From assembly GCA_934097105.1 (NCBI GenBank), contig CAKONI010000008.1:1-33080 (forward strand): DNA of 33,080 nt, written 5' to 3'. Shown here piece by piece: positions 15,999-22,665 of the stretch. A model generated the notes under the pieces. It did not search any database. It was not told where the DNA came from and saw only the letters and a program-made list of their open reading frames with translations. Source of the DNA: an uncultured Bacilli bacterium. Lineage in GTDB: Bacteria; Bacillota_I; Bacilli_A; RF39; UBA660. Each line of letters begins with the position of its first letter. Within the stretch, counting starts at the first letter, position 1. The position numbers and the translations under genes were made by a program.

Positions 15999-16569
15999 CT
16001 AAATATTTCCCTTCTTTTTGAAATACCATATATAAATTTTTGTTTGCTTCGCCTAGGAATTCTCCTTTTTGACAGTAGTCGTATAGTTTTACGTTTACGT
16101 TTTTTAAATTTCCGTACCAGACGTCTAGGCCATCTACTTGTTCGATTATTATTGTCTTTCCATAGTCGTCTTTGGTTCCTTCGAAGACTACTATTCCGCT
16201 TTCTAGTACGGGTACTAGGTAGTTTTCTTCTACTTCTAGTTTGGCTCCGTCTTTGTAGATGCTGGTGCTTTTGTATTTTAGTGTTTCGTTAAATACTTGT
16301 TGTTCTTTGTCTTTGGTTATGCTTTGGAATGGTAATATGTCTCCGAAGTTTTTTTGATACCAGTTATTTAGTGATGATAGGCTTATGTTGTTTTTGTATA
16401 GAAAGTTGTAGAGTTTGCTACTGGCGGTTTTATCTTGTTTTATGTAGATTAGGCATGCTAGTAAGATGAGAAGACATATAAAGAATCTTGTTAGGAATTT
16501 ATAAAGTGGATTTTTTTTCTTATTTTCTTTGTTTTTTGATAGATATTTTTCTACTGATTTATATTTCAT
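15976..16569 (-). CDS. spoIVFA: SpoIVFA-like membrane protein with degenerate M23/LytM domain
   Basis: A 197-residue protein: basic cytoplasmic start, one membrane helix (about 29-45), then a C-terminal LytM-like domain (YLVPVLESGIVVFEGTKDDYGKTIIIEQ, GLDVWYGNLKNV, LYDYCQKGEFLGEA). The zinc ligands of active M23 peptidases are absent: the usual H of 'YaHL' is replaced in VWYGNL. This is expected for SpoIVFA, which tethers and regulates SpoIVFB instead of cutting wall. It lies directly before spoIVFB and after mreD, which supports the name. In Bacillus minC and minD stand between mreD and spoIVFA; here they are absent. AGGTGATAAT precedes ATG 16569. Confidence 0.85.
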   Translation of the reverse strand: MKYKSVEKYLSKNKENKKKNPLYKFLTRFFICLLILLACLIYIKQDKTASSKLYNFLYKNNISLSSLNNWYQKNFGDILPFQSITKDKEQQVFNETLKYKSTSIYKDGAKLEVEENYLVPVLESGIVVFEGTKDDYGKTIIIEQVDGLDVWYGNLKNVNVKLYDYCQKGEFLGEANKNLYMVFQKEGKYLDYKNYLK

Positions 16570-16603
16570 ATTATCACCTATGGAATAATATGATTTTTTT
16601 TAT

Positions 16604-17095
16604 TTATTTAATCTTGTTTTTGTACGTGAATATTCGACTTTTAAGTATTACTAGTGAAAGTATTATATATATTATGTTTAGTATTAGGGAGTGTGATATT
16701 TTGTAGTAGAGTTCTGTTATTTTAAATGTTTCTTCTTTCAAAAGGATTAGTGTAAAGAAGATGTAGATGTCGTAGAAGATGAATGTTAAGATTGATATTA
16801 GGCTTACGTTTAGGGGTGTTTGTTCTTTGTTTTTATAAAGTGCTTGTAAGAATAGTCCTTGTAATAAAAAGAAGTATGTGTTTATTAGGAAGATATCGCT
16901 ATAGAGAATGTCATAGATTAGTCCTAGTAAGGTTATTATGATGAAGTATAGTTTTTTATTTTTTATTAATAGGTATGATATTGTTAGGGAACTTACTAGT
17001 ATTTGTGGAAAAAGATAGTTTATGTTTTGATAGGTTGATGTTATTAGGGTGCTTGCTGTTATGTCTAGTATTATTGAAATTAGTAAGTAAATCAT
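16604..17095 (-). CDS. mreD: Rod shape-determining protein MreD
   Basis: A 163-residue, very hydrophobic protein with five or six membrane helices. The MreD family block is recognisable in LGLIYDILYSDIFLINTYFFLLQG. MreD links the MreB/MreC scaffold to the elongation machinery (RodA/PBP2). Its ATG overlaps the mreC TGA (ATGA, 17092-17095), with GGAG about ten bases upstream. Confidence 0.88.
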   Translation of the reverse strand: MIYLLISIILDITASTLITSTYQNINYLFPQILVSSLTISYLLIKNKKLYFIIITLLGLIYDILYSDIFLINTYFFLLQGLFLQALYKNKEQTPLNVSLISILTFIFYDIYIFFTLILLKEETFKITELYYKISHSLILNIIYIILSLVILKSRIFTYKNKIK

Positions 17096-17874
17096 TTTGT
17101 TATTACTCCAACGTATGATATGTTGTTTATGTCTTGATATGGTTTTATGTATACTATGTAGGATACTTGGTATTTATCTTTTTCTATTTTTTCTACTTGT
17201 CCGACTGGTATATTTTTAGGGATAGTTCCTAGGCCTGATGTTGTTACTGACTCGCCTTTTTTTATGTTTTCTCCGTCTGTTAGTTCTGCTTTTAAATAAG
17301 GGCTTTTGTAGCCTATTATGGTTCCATGTTTATAGGTTTTTTCTTTTATTCTTATTGATATTTTATTTTCTTTGTTTGATGTTATTAGTTTTACTGTGCT
17401 AAAGTCTTTGGTTACGTTTTCTACTTCTCCGATTAGGCCTTTTTCTGTTAGGACTGCGCTTTCTTTTTTGATTCCATCTTTGCTTCCTTTGTTTATTGTT
17501 ATTGTGTTATACCAATACATTTTGTTTCTATGTGTTACTTTGGCATATATTTTTTTGTAGTCTACGTAGATATCTTCAATTTTTAATATTTCGTTTAGGT
17601 CTTGTTGTTCTTCTAGTAAGATTTGGTTATCTATTTTATTTGTTTTTTCTTTTAGGAGTTCTTTTTTCATTTTTTCGTTTTCGTTTATTACTTTTTTGTA
17701 TTTAAATATGTTATATTTTTCTATATAGTTAAATGGTATGCTTATAAAGTTCATGTAGTTTTTGTATATTGATGAGTTTACTATATTTGACATATTTTTT
17801 GTTAACATGAAGAACATGCTCATGAATATTAGAAATATTATTAAAAATTTATAGTACCAGTGTGTTTTTTTCAT
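17092..17874 (-). CDS. mreC: Cell shape-determining protein MreC
   Basis: A 260-residue protein: a membrane helix (about 9-25), a coiled-coil segment (about 60-90, KVINENEKMKKELLKEK) and two small beta domains with the family features GSKDGIKKESAVLTEKGLIGEV, VKLITS and VTTSGLGTIPKNIPVGQVEKI. It organises the elongasome outside the membrane and activates PBP2. It begins one base after the radC stop. No mreB lies before it, although mreB normally precedes mreC. Either mreB is elsewhere in the genome or the organism lacks it. Confidence 0.95.
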   Translation of the reverse strand: MKKTHWYYKFLIIFLIFMSMFFMLTKNMSNIVNSSIYKNYMNFISIPFNYIEKYNIFKYKKVINENEKMKKELLKEKTNKIDNQILLEEQQDLNEILKIEDIYVDYKKIYAKVTHRNKMYWYNTITINKGSKDGIKKESAVLTEKGLIGEVENVTKDFSTVKLITSNKENKISIRIKEKTYKHGTIIGYKSPYLKAELTDGENIKKGESVTTSGLGTIPKNIPVGQVEKIEKDKYQVSYIVYIKPYQDINNISYVGVITK

Positions 17875-17875
17875 A

Positions 17876-18553
17876 TTATTTTCTCATATTTTCATAGAAA
17901 CTGAAGTAGCCTTTTTCTGTTATTATTAGGTGATCTATTATTGGTATTTTGTTTAACTCGCCTATTTTTACTAAACTGTCTGTTAGTTCTATGTCGTTTT
18001 TGCTTGGGGTGAGATCTCCGCTGGGGTGGTTGTGGAGGCATACTATAGAGGATGCGGATAGTTTGTAGGCTTCTTTAAATATTTCTCTTGGGTGTACTAG
18101 GCTTTTGTTTAGGGTTCCTATGAATAATAACTTCCTTTCTATTAGTTCTTTTTTATTGTTTAGGTATAGACAGTAGAAGTATTCTTGATTTATGTTATCG
18201 AATAGATATTTGTTTTTGTTGTAGATTTCTTCGGGGTTTTGATATTTTTCTTTTTTTTCGTTTGTTTTTTGATAGTAGATTCTTTTTGAGAGTTCTGTTA
18301 TTCCTAGGAGTTCTACTGCTTTGGCACTACCTATTCCTTTTATTTTTGTTAGAGATTCGTATGTTACATCTTTTAAGTTTTTTAAGTTTTCTATTTCTTT
18401 TAGGAGTTCTAGTGATAGTTCTACGGCGCTTTTGTCTTTGGTTCCTGTTTTTATGATGAGCGCTAGAAGTTCACTGTCTGATAGGTTTTCTTTTCCATAT
18501 TTTATTAATTTTTCTCTAGGCCTTTCTGATTTTGGTACTTCTTTAAGTTTCAT
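17876..18553 (-). CDS. radC: RadC/YsxA family JAB-domain protein
   Basis: A 225-residue protein. An N-terminal helix-hairpin-helix region (KIKGIGSAKAVELLGI) is followed by a JAMM/MPN metal-binding domain with HxHx7SxxD: His174, His176, Ser184 and Asp187 in CLHNHPSGDLTPSKND. The family was named for radiation sensitivity but its function is unsettled. In Bacillus it lies just before mreB, and here just before mreC. The start overlaps the end of the SPOR-domain gene by 11 bases, with AAGGAG upstream. Confidence 0.93.
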   Translation of the reverse strand: MKLKEVPKSERPREKLIKYGKENLSDSELLALIIKTGTKDKSAVELSLELLKEIENLKNLKDVTYESLTKIKGIGSAKAVELLGITELSKRIYYQKTNEKKEKYQNPEEIYNKNKYLFDNINQEYFYCLYLNNKKELIERKLLFIGTLNKSLVHPREIFKEAYKLSASSIVCLHNHPSGDLTPSKNDIELTDSLVKIGELNKIPIIDHLIITEKGYFSFYENMRK

Positions 18554-19001
18554 TTTCTAAAACCATCTCCTTGTAGGCTGATATTACTATTTTTTCTACT
18601 TCTTTTATGTCTTCTTCTGATGTTATGTTTATTATTTTGTCGTATTCTGTTAGGACTGATATGAATGATTTGTTGTCTATTATATTTTCTTTTATGTAAA
18701 TGCTATAACCTTTTTTTCTGTAGTATTCTTTTATTTTGGCTGCGATTTCTTTGTCTTTTGTTAGTCCAATATAAAGATGATATCCGTCGTCATTTGATAT
18801 ATATAGATATTTTTCGTAATCGCTAAATGCTTGTTTCATTTTTTCTTTGGATGAGTATACTCCGATTTGGAGCATGTATAGTTTTGATTTTTCATCGAAT
18901 ACTGTTACTGATGATTCTTCGTAACTTGTGAAGAATATTTTTCCAAAGAATAGGCCCACTACTATTGAAAGGGTTACGGGTATTAAGAATTTGTATTTCA
19001 T
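18543..19001 (-). CDS. SPOR-domain membrane protein, possible SpoIIB counterpart
   Basis: A 152-residue protein: one N-terminal membrane helix (about 4-22), then a SPOR domain (LYMLQIGVYSSKEKMKQAF ... GYHLYIGLTKDKEIAAKI ... KGYSIYIKE), then a helical tail. SPOR domains bind denuded septal peptidoglycan. In Bacillus the SPOR protein SpoIIB, which helps septal thinning and engulfment, is encoded just upstream of maf-radC-mreB. Position and domain make SpoIIB the natural comparison, though this protein is less than half its length. ATG 19001 is preferred to GTG/ATG codons at 19010-19013 because GGTGAT lies between them and it. It is the first gene of the operon. The TnpB element lies directly upstream. 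Confidence 0.82.
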   Translation of the reverse strand: MKYKFLIPVTLSIVVGLFFGKIFFTSYEESSVTVFDEKSKLYMLQIGVYSSKEKMKQAFSDYEKYLYISNDDGYHLYIGLTKDKEIAAKIKEYYRKKGYSIYIKENIIDNKSFISVLTEYDKIINITSEEDIKEVEKIVISAYKEMVLENET

Positions 19002-19067
19002 TTTTATCACCATGTTTAGTATATACTTTACTAATGGGCTTTTTTGTCGAATTATATTTATTTTGGT

Positions 19068-19218
19068 TTGAACAAAAGCAAAATTAATTTGCTCGCATCG
19101 CTTCGCAACGATACATTTTCTCCTTCACAGACCCTGCAACCAGACTTCTCTAGGAGACTTAAATTCCGATAGTCGCTACCGTACTTATTTTTTTGTATTT
19201 TAGTTTTTTGTTTGCTTT
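19068..19218 (-). ncRNA. Probable omega-RNA (reRNA) and right end of the TnpB element
   Basis: The 150 bases after the tnpB stop are more GC-rich than the surroundings and fold well in the minus orientation. Hairpins are CGGTAG-CGA-CTATCG, ATCGTT-GCGA-AGCGAT with a GNRA tetraloop (19112-19097), and AGCAAA-TTAAT-TTTGCT (19093-19077). TnpB guide RNAs come from the tnpB 3' end plus the right end, with the flanking host DNA as guide. Here the guide would start at 19067 and run to lower coordinates. The 5' end of the RNA may lie inside tnpB. Confidence 0.6.
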
Positions 19219-20367
19219 TTATATTTTTATACTATTTTTCATATATAACTTTAATCCTTCGAACATGATATTTATACTTGCATTTAAATCTCTATCTAGT
19301 TCTTCGCCACATTTTGAGCATTTATATTCTCTTTTTGTTAAATCTTTATATTTTTTATTCTGATTATTGCATCTACTACATATTTGGCTTGAGGGATAAT
19401 AGGTATCTACCTCATAAAACTCTTTACCTTTATATTTTGATTTATAAAGTAATTGTCTTATTATCTCACTAAATGTAGCATCATTTATTTTACTAGATAG
19501 TTTATTATTTTTTCCTTTCATTATCATTTCTTTTGTCTTTAATTTTTCACAAGTAATAATATCATATTCATCTGTTATTTTCTTAGTTATTTTATGAGTA
19601 TAGTATTTTCTAGCATTAGATAGTTTACTATAAAGTATTGCTAGTTCTTTTTTACATTTATAGTAATTGTTACTTCCTTTTACTTTTCTTGATAGTTCTT
19701 TCTGTTTTCTTTTTATTCTTTTTTCATATTTTAATAAATATTTGTTATTATCATAACTTGTTCCATCTGATAAGGTTAATAGTTTTTTAATACCTAAATC
19801 TATTCCTACAATAGTTGAACAATTTGTTTTTTGGTTTTTATTAGGCATTTCATATAGAACAGATACATAATATTTTCCATTTGATTCTTTTGATATGGTG
19901 GCACTTTTTATTTTACCATTAATACTTTGTACATTTCTATATCCTCTTATTTTTACCCATTTTAATTTTGGTAGTTTTATCTGTTTATTATTTAAATCTA
20001 GTTCTATATTACAATACTTTTTATCTTTATAACTACTATATATGGCTACTGTATTATAACTATTTTTATTATATTTACTTTTAAATCTAGGATGTCCTCC
20101 TTCTTTTTTAAACATCTTTTTATAAGCATCATCTAAATTAAATAGAGATTTTCTTATTACTATGCTATCTATTTCTTCTAGAAAAGGAGCATCATATTTT
20201 AACTTACTAGTATAGTCTTTTATATTGGTGTAAGCAGTAAAATACCCATTATTTTTCATTTTATCTAAATAGTAATTATAGACATATCTTGCACAGCCAA
20301 ATGTTTTGTTTATTAATTCTTTTTGTTTATTATTGGGATACAATCTAAACTTAAATGCTTTATACAA
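19219..20367 (-). CDS. tnpB: TnpB RNA-guided nuclease (IS200/IS605 family)
   Basis: A 382-residue protein beginning MYKAFKFRLYP, a typical TnpB start. The RuvC catalytic acids are all present: Asp190 (VGIDLGIKK), Glu274 (ITCEKLKTKE) and Asp360 (LDRDLNASINI). The zinc finger is C330/C333 and C350/C353 (CSRCNN...CSKCGEE). These positions nearly match those of ISDra2 TnpB, so the nuclease looks intact. TnpB cuts DNA next to a transposon-associated motif, guided by omega-RNA, and favours retention of the element. The start codon is TTG 20367, supported by AAGGTGGTGAT upstream. No tnpA is present, so movement would need a transposase in trans. Confidence 0.95.
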   Translation of the reverse strand: MYKAFKFRLYPNNKQKELINKTFGCARYVYNYYLDKMKNNGYFTAYTNIKDYTSKLKYDAPFLEEIDSIVIRKSLFNLDDAYKKMFKKEGGHPRFKSKYNKNSYNTVAIYSSYKDKKYCNIELDLNNKQIKLPKLKWVKIRGYRNVQSINGKIKSATISKESNGKYYVSVLYEMPNKNQKTNCSTIVGIDLGIKKLLTLSDGTSYDNNKYLLKYEKRIKRKQKELSRKVKGSNNYYKCKKELAILYSKLSNARKYYTHKITKKITDEYDIITCEKLKTKEMIMKGKNNKLSSKINDATFSEIIRQLLYKSKYKGKEFYEVDTYYPSSQICSRCNNQNKKYKDLTKREYKCSKCGEELDRDLNASINIMFEGLKLYMKNSIKI

Positions 20368-20389
20368 ATTATCACCACCTTACATATAA

Positions 20390-20418
20390 AATATATCAAG
20401 TTAAATAAATGTTGTCAA
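20390..20418 (-). promoter_or_regulatory. Near-consensus promoter of tnpB
   Basis: On the minus strand TTGACA (20418-20413), 17-base spacer, TATATT (20395-20390), 22 bases before the TTG start. Confidence 0.75.
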
Positions 20419-20487
20419 TATTTTTTAGTACATTTGTTTGTATATTTTGTTTTTCTATTTAATGTATTAATAATGCACTTTCCTTAT

Positions 20488-20522
20488 ATATAAAAAAAGA
20501 CTAGAAATTCTTTTTCTAATCT
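20488..20522 (-). terminator. Terminator of trmL
   Basis: On the minus strand AGATTAGAAA (20522-20513) pairs with TTTCTAGTCT (20507-20498) through one G-T pair, five-base loop, followed by seven T. The rest of the 20368-20523 gap holds the tnpB promoter and left end. Confidence 0.85.
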
Positions 20523-20523
20523 T

Positions 20524-21030
20524 TTATTCTTCTAAATAGTTTTCTCCTTTGTGTGGTTCTTTTGTTAGGAGATCGTTGTAGTTTTGTTGTCTTAGTACTT
20601 CGTATAAGACTATTGCTACACAGTTTGATAGGTTTAGACTTCTTACGTCTTTTGTCATTGGGATTCTCATACATCTATCTAGGTGGTTTTTTAGTATTTC
20701 TTTGGGTATTCCTGATGATTCTTTTCCGAATATTAGATATATGTTTTTTTTGTTATCGCTGTAGTCGAATGATGTATGTGGTTTTTTTCCGTATCTTGTA
20801 AAGTAATAGAATTCTCCTTGGTTTTTATCTAAAAAGTCTTGATAGTTTTCGTAGACTTCGTAGTTTAATTTATCTATATAATTTGCTCCGCTTCTTTTGA
20901 CGCTTTTTTCATCTAGGGAAAATCCTAGTGGTTTTATTAGGTGAAGTTTTGCAGAGGCTCCAACACATGATCTCATTATATTACCGGTATTTGTAGGTAT
21001 TTCTGGTTCATATAATACTATATTTATCAT
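20524..21030 (-). CDS. trmL: tRNA (cytidine(34)-2'-O)-methyltransferase TrmL
   Basis: A 168-residue SPOUT-class methyltransferase with the family start INIVLYEPEIPTNTGNIMRS, the knot segments IYLIFGKESSGIP and MRIPMTKDVRSLNLSNCVAIVLYEVLRQ. It 2'-O-methylates the wobble nucleotide of certain leucine tRNAs. Its ATG overlaps the TGA of the upstream thioredoxin-like gene (21027-21030), so the two are co-translated. It has its own terminator. Confidence 0.95.
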   Translation of the reverse strand: MINIVLYEPEIPTNTGNIMRSCVGASAKLHLIKPLGFSLDEKSVKRSGANYIDKLNYEVYENYQDFLDKNQGEFYYFTRYGKKPHTSFDYSDNKKNIYLIFGKESSGIPKEILKNHLDRCMRIPMTKDVRSLNLSNCVAIVLYEVLRQQNYNDLLTKEPHKGENYLEE

Positions 21031-21539
21031 AGTTCGTAACTTTCTAAGAATTCTTCGATTTGTTTTATTGTTATTTTTTTCTTTTGATTTGAACTTAATA
21101 CGTCTACAATTTTTCCTTGATTAAATATTACTAGTGTTGGATAGGAATATACTTTTTTTACTAGATCTTGGCTTTTGTAGTTGTTATAAACTTTGTTTAA
21201 TAGATTTTTTTCGTCGGTTTTATAGCCTAGATTTAAATAGATTATTTCTTCGGTTAGATTATTACTTTTTATGTATTCGGAGAACTTTTTTTCGAAGTTT
21301 TTGCATACTTTTTCACTTGTTGTGCACATATACATAATTAATATATCTCTTTCTTTTAGTACTGTGTTTAGGTTATCGTATTCAACTTCTCTTAGTACGG
21401 ATGTTATTACTGGTTTTTCTACTTTGCTTTCACTATATTGTTTGTACCAAGAGCATAGATATAAGACCACTAACATGGTTACTATTATTATTGTTCCTAA
21501 AATTAAATAATTTTTTAGGGGTATTTGTTTTTTTACCAC
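21027..21539 (-). CDS. Membrane-anchored thioredoxin-fold protein without a CXXC motif
   Basis: A 170-residue protein with a membrane helix (about 11-29) and an outer thioredoxin-like domain. The strand ILIMYMCTTSEKVCKNFEKKF is where a thioredoxin active site would lie, but the cysteines are Cys72 and Cys79 with six residues between them. SYPTLVIFNQGKIVDVLS has the cis-proline region typical of the fold. It may be a modified redox protein or a non-catalytic relative. The start is GTG 21539, supported by GAGGTGAG upstream. It is co-transcribed with trmL. Confidence 0.75.
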   Translation of the reverse strand: MVKKQIPLKNYLILGTIIIVTMLVVLYLCSWYKQYSESKVEKPVITSVLREVEYDNLNTVLKERDILIMYMCTTSEKVCKNFEKKFSEYIKSNNLTEEIIYLNLGYKTDEKNLLNKVYNNYKSQDLVKKVYSYPTLVIFNQGKIVDVLSSNQKKKITIKQIEEFLESYEL

Positions 21540-21604
21540 TTTCTCACCTCATTATAATTATATTTTATCATATTAGTTTTATTTAGGTAAAGTGTTTTAT
21601 TTAG

Positions 21605-22486
21605 TTATATTCTTTTTTTTAGGTTTTCTTGGTATTTTTCTAGTGGTTTTAGTTGTTCTAGTAGTTCATAGGGGTTTTCATTGTTTTTATCTAGATAAAT
21701 TCTTGCGAAGTTGTCTAGTATTTCTTTTTGAATGTGTAAATCGCTTAGTTTTTCTAAGTACATATAGAATTTGGCTGGAGATATTCTTTCTAATTTTGCT
21801 TTGAATAGGAATTTAAAGATTACTCCGATGTAGCAATAAATTTCTGTATTTTCGTCTATTTTAAAGACACCGCCGATGTTATTTGGTTGTTTTTCATATT
21901 TTGGGATGTTTATTATAGCGGAATTTTTTGTTAGGTATTTTGAGGATTGTGCTAAGTTGTTTGCTATTTTGGCACTGTCGAGATCTACGGCGTTTATTTT
22001 TCCTGTTTGTTTATTTAGTATGAAGTTACTTGTGTGTAAATCGTTTAGGTAGAAGTTTTTTACACTTCCATATTCTCTTTCTTTTTTCATTTTTTCTAGA
22101 ATTTGTCCAATTTCTTTTAGGTAGTTTATTTTTTGATCAAATGTAAATTCTTTACTTTCTAGGACTTCTTCTAGATTTATGTTGTCTATATATGGATATG
22201 TGAATCCTGATATTTTCCCCTTTACTGACATTAGTCTTTTGGGGTAAATTAATTCTTTGATGTTTATTTGTTCTTTCTTTTCTATTAGTTCATTTACTGT
22301 ATATAGTTTGTTACTGAATATTTCTCCTTCGGTTATGAATAGTTTTTTGAAGACTTCTTTGCTTTTGTCCCATTTTTCTTTTTGTTCATAGATGTATATT
22401 TCTGATTCTGTTACTAGGACGTTTGGTGGAAGTTCTAGTTTTTCTAGAGTTTTTAGTTTCTTTTCTGATATGTTGGTTATTTTCAT
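21605..22486 (-). CDS. Protein-kinase-fold protein of unknown substrate
   Basis: A 293-residue protein with a kinase-like C-lobe. NFYLNDLHTSNFIL (144-157) resembles an HxD catalytic loop, with Asp149 and Asn154. NAVDLDSAKI (165-174) resembles the DFG metal-binding segment. A lysine pair in the N-lobe strand EVFKKLF (47-48) may bind ATP. The catalytic His is replaced by Asn, as in many APH/lipopolysaccharide-kinase-like families. The substrate (protein, sugar or small molecule) cannot be inferred. GGAGGG precedes ATG 22486 and a near-consensus promoter is present. A gap of 65 bases without a clear terminator separates it from the thioredoxin-like gene. Confidence 0.75.
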   Translation of the reverse strand: MKITNISEKKLKTLEKLELPPNVLVTESEIYIYEQKEKWDKSKEVFKKLFITEGEIFSNKLYTVNELIEKKEQINIKELIYPKRLMSVKGKISGFTYPYIDNINLEEVLESKEFTFDQKINYLKEIGQILEKMKKEREYGSVKNFYLNDLHTSNFILNKQTGKINAVDLDSAKIANNLAQSSKYLTKNSAIINIPKYEKQPNNIGGVFKIDENTEIYCYIGVIFKFLFKAKLERISPAKFYMYLEKLSDLHIQKEILDNFARIYLDKNNENPYELLEQLKPLEKYQENLKKRI

Positions 22487-22514
22487 AAAGGAACCCTCCT
22501 CTTTTTTTGTGCAT

Positions 22515-22543
22515 AGTATAGCACTTTTTTCCTAATTTTTCAA
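22515..22543 (-). promoter_or_regulatory. Promoter of the kinase-fold gene
   Basis: On the minus strand TTGAAA (22543-22538), 17-base spacer, TATACT (22520-22515). Confidence 0.7.
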
Positions 22544-22605
22544 GGATTTTCTATATTTTGGGATTGTTATAGAACTGATAAATTTCTAAACTTTAGAGAA
22601 AAAAG

Positions 22606-22634
22606 TTGACAGTTAGATATGTGATATGTATAAT
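22606..22634 (+). promoter_or_regulatory. Consensus sigma-A promoter
   Basis: TTGACA (22606-22611), 17-base spacer, TATAAT (22629-22634): a perfect consensus, 31 bases before the start codon. Confidence 0.9.
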
Positions 22635-22665
22635 TAGGGTGCAAAATAAGGAGAGGAATTTTAAT

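Larger units (their letters stand above)
19068..20450 (-). mobile_element. IS200/IS605-type element carrying tnpB only
   Basis: The element holds a full-length tnpB and no tnpA. The right end (minus orientation) terminates in small hairpins and TTCAA (19072-19068), like the TCAA cleavage site of IS608-type right ends. The left limit is uncertain. A weak hairpin TACA-tttgtt-TGTA (20429-20442 region) ahead of the tnpB promoter may mark it. Inside the element the plus strand is visibly richer in C than in neighbouring genes, consistent with recent arrival. Confidence 0.75.

Noticed and set aside
15976..16569. Active M23 wall endopeptidase
   Set aside because: Zinc-binding histidines are missing and the gene lies before spoIVFB, so SpoIVFA is the better call.
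15231..21539. Mycoplasma-type code with UGA as tryptophan
   Set aside because: Several genes end in TGA exactly at ATGA overlaps, and all tryptophans in conserved proteins are TGG.
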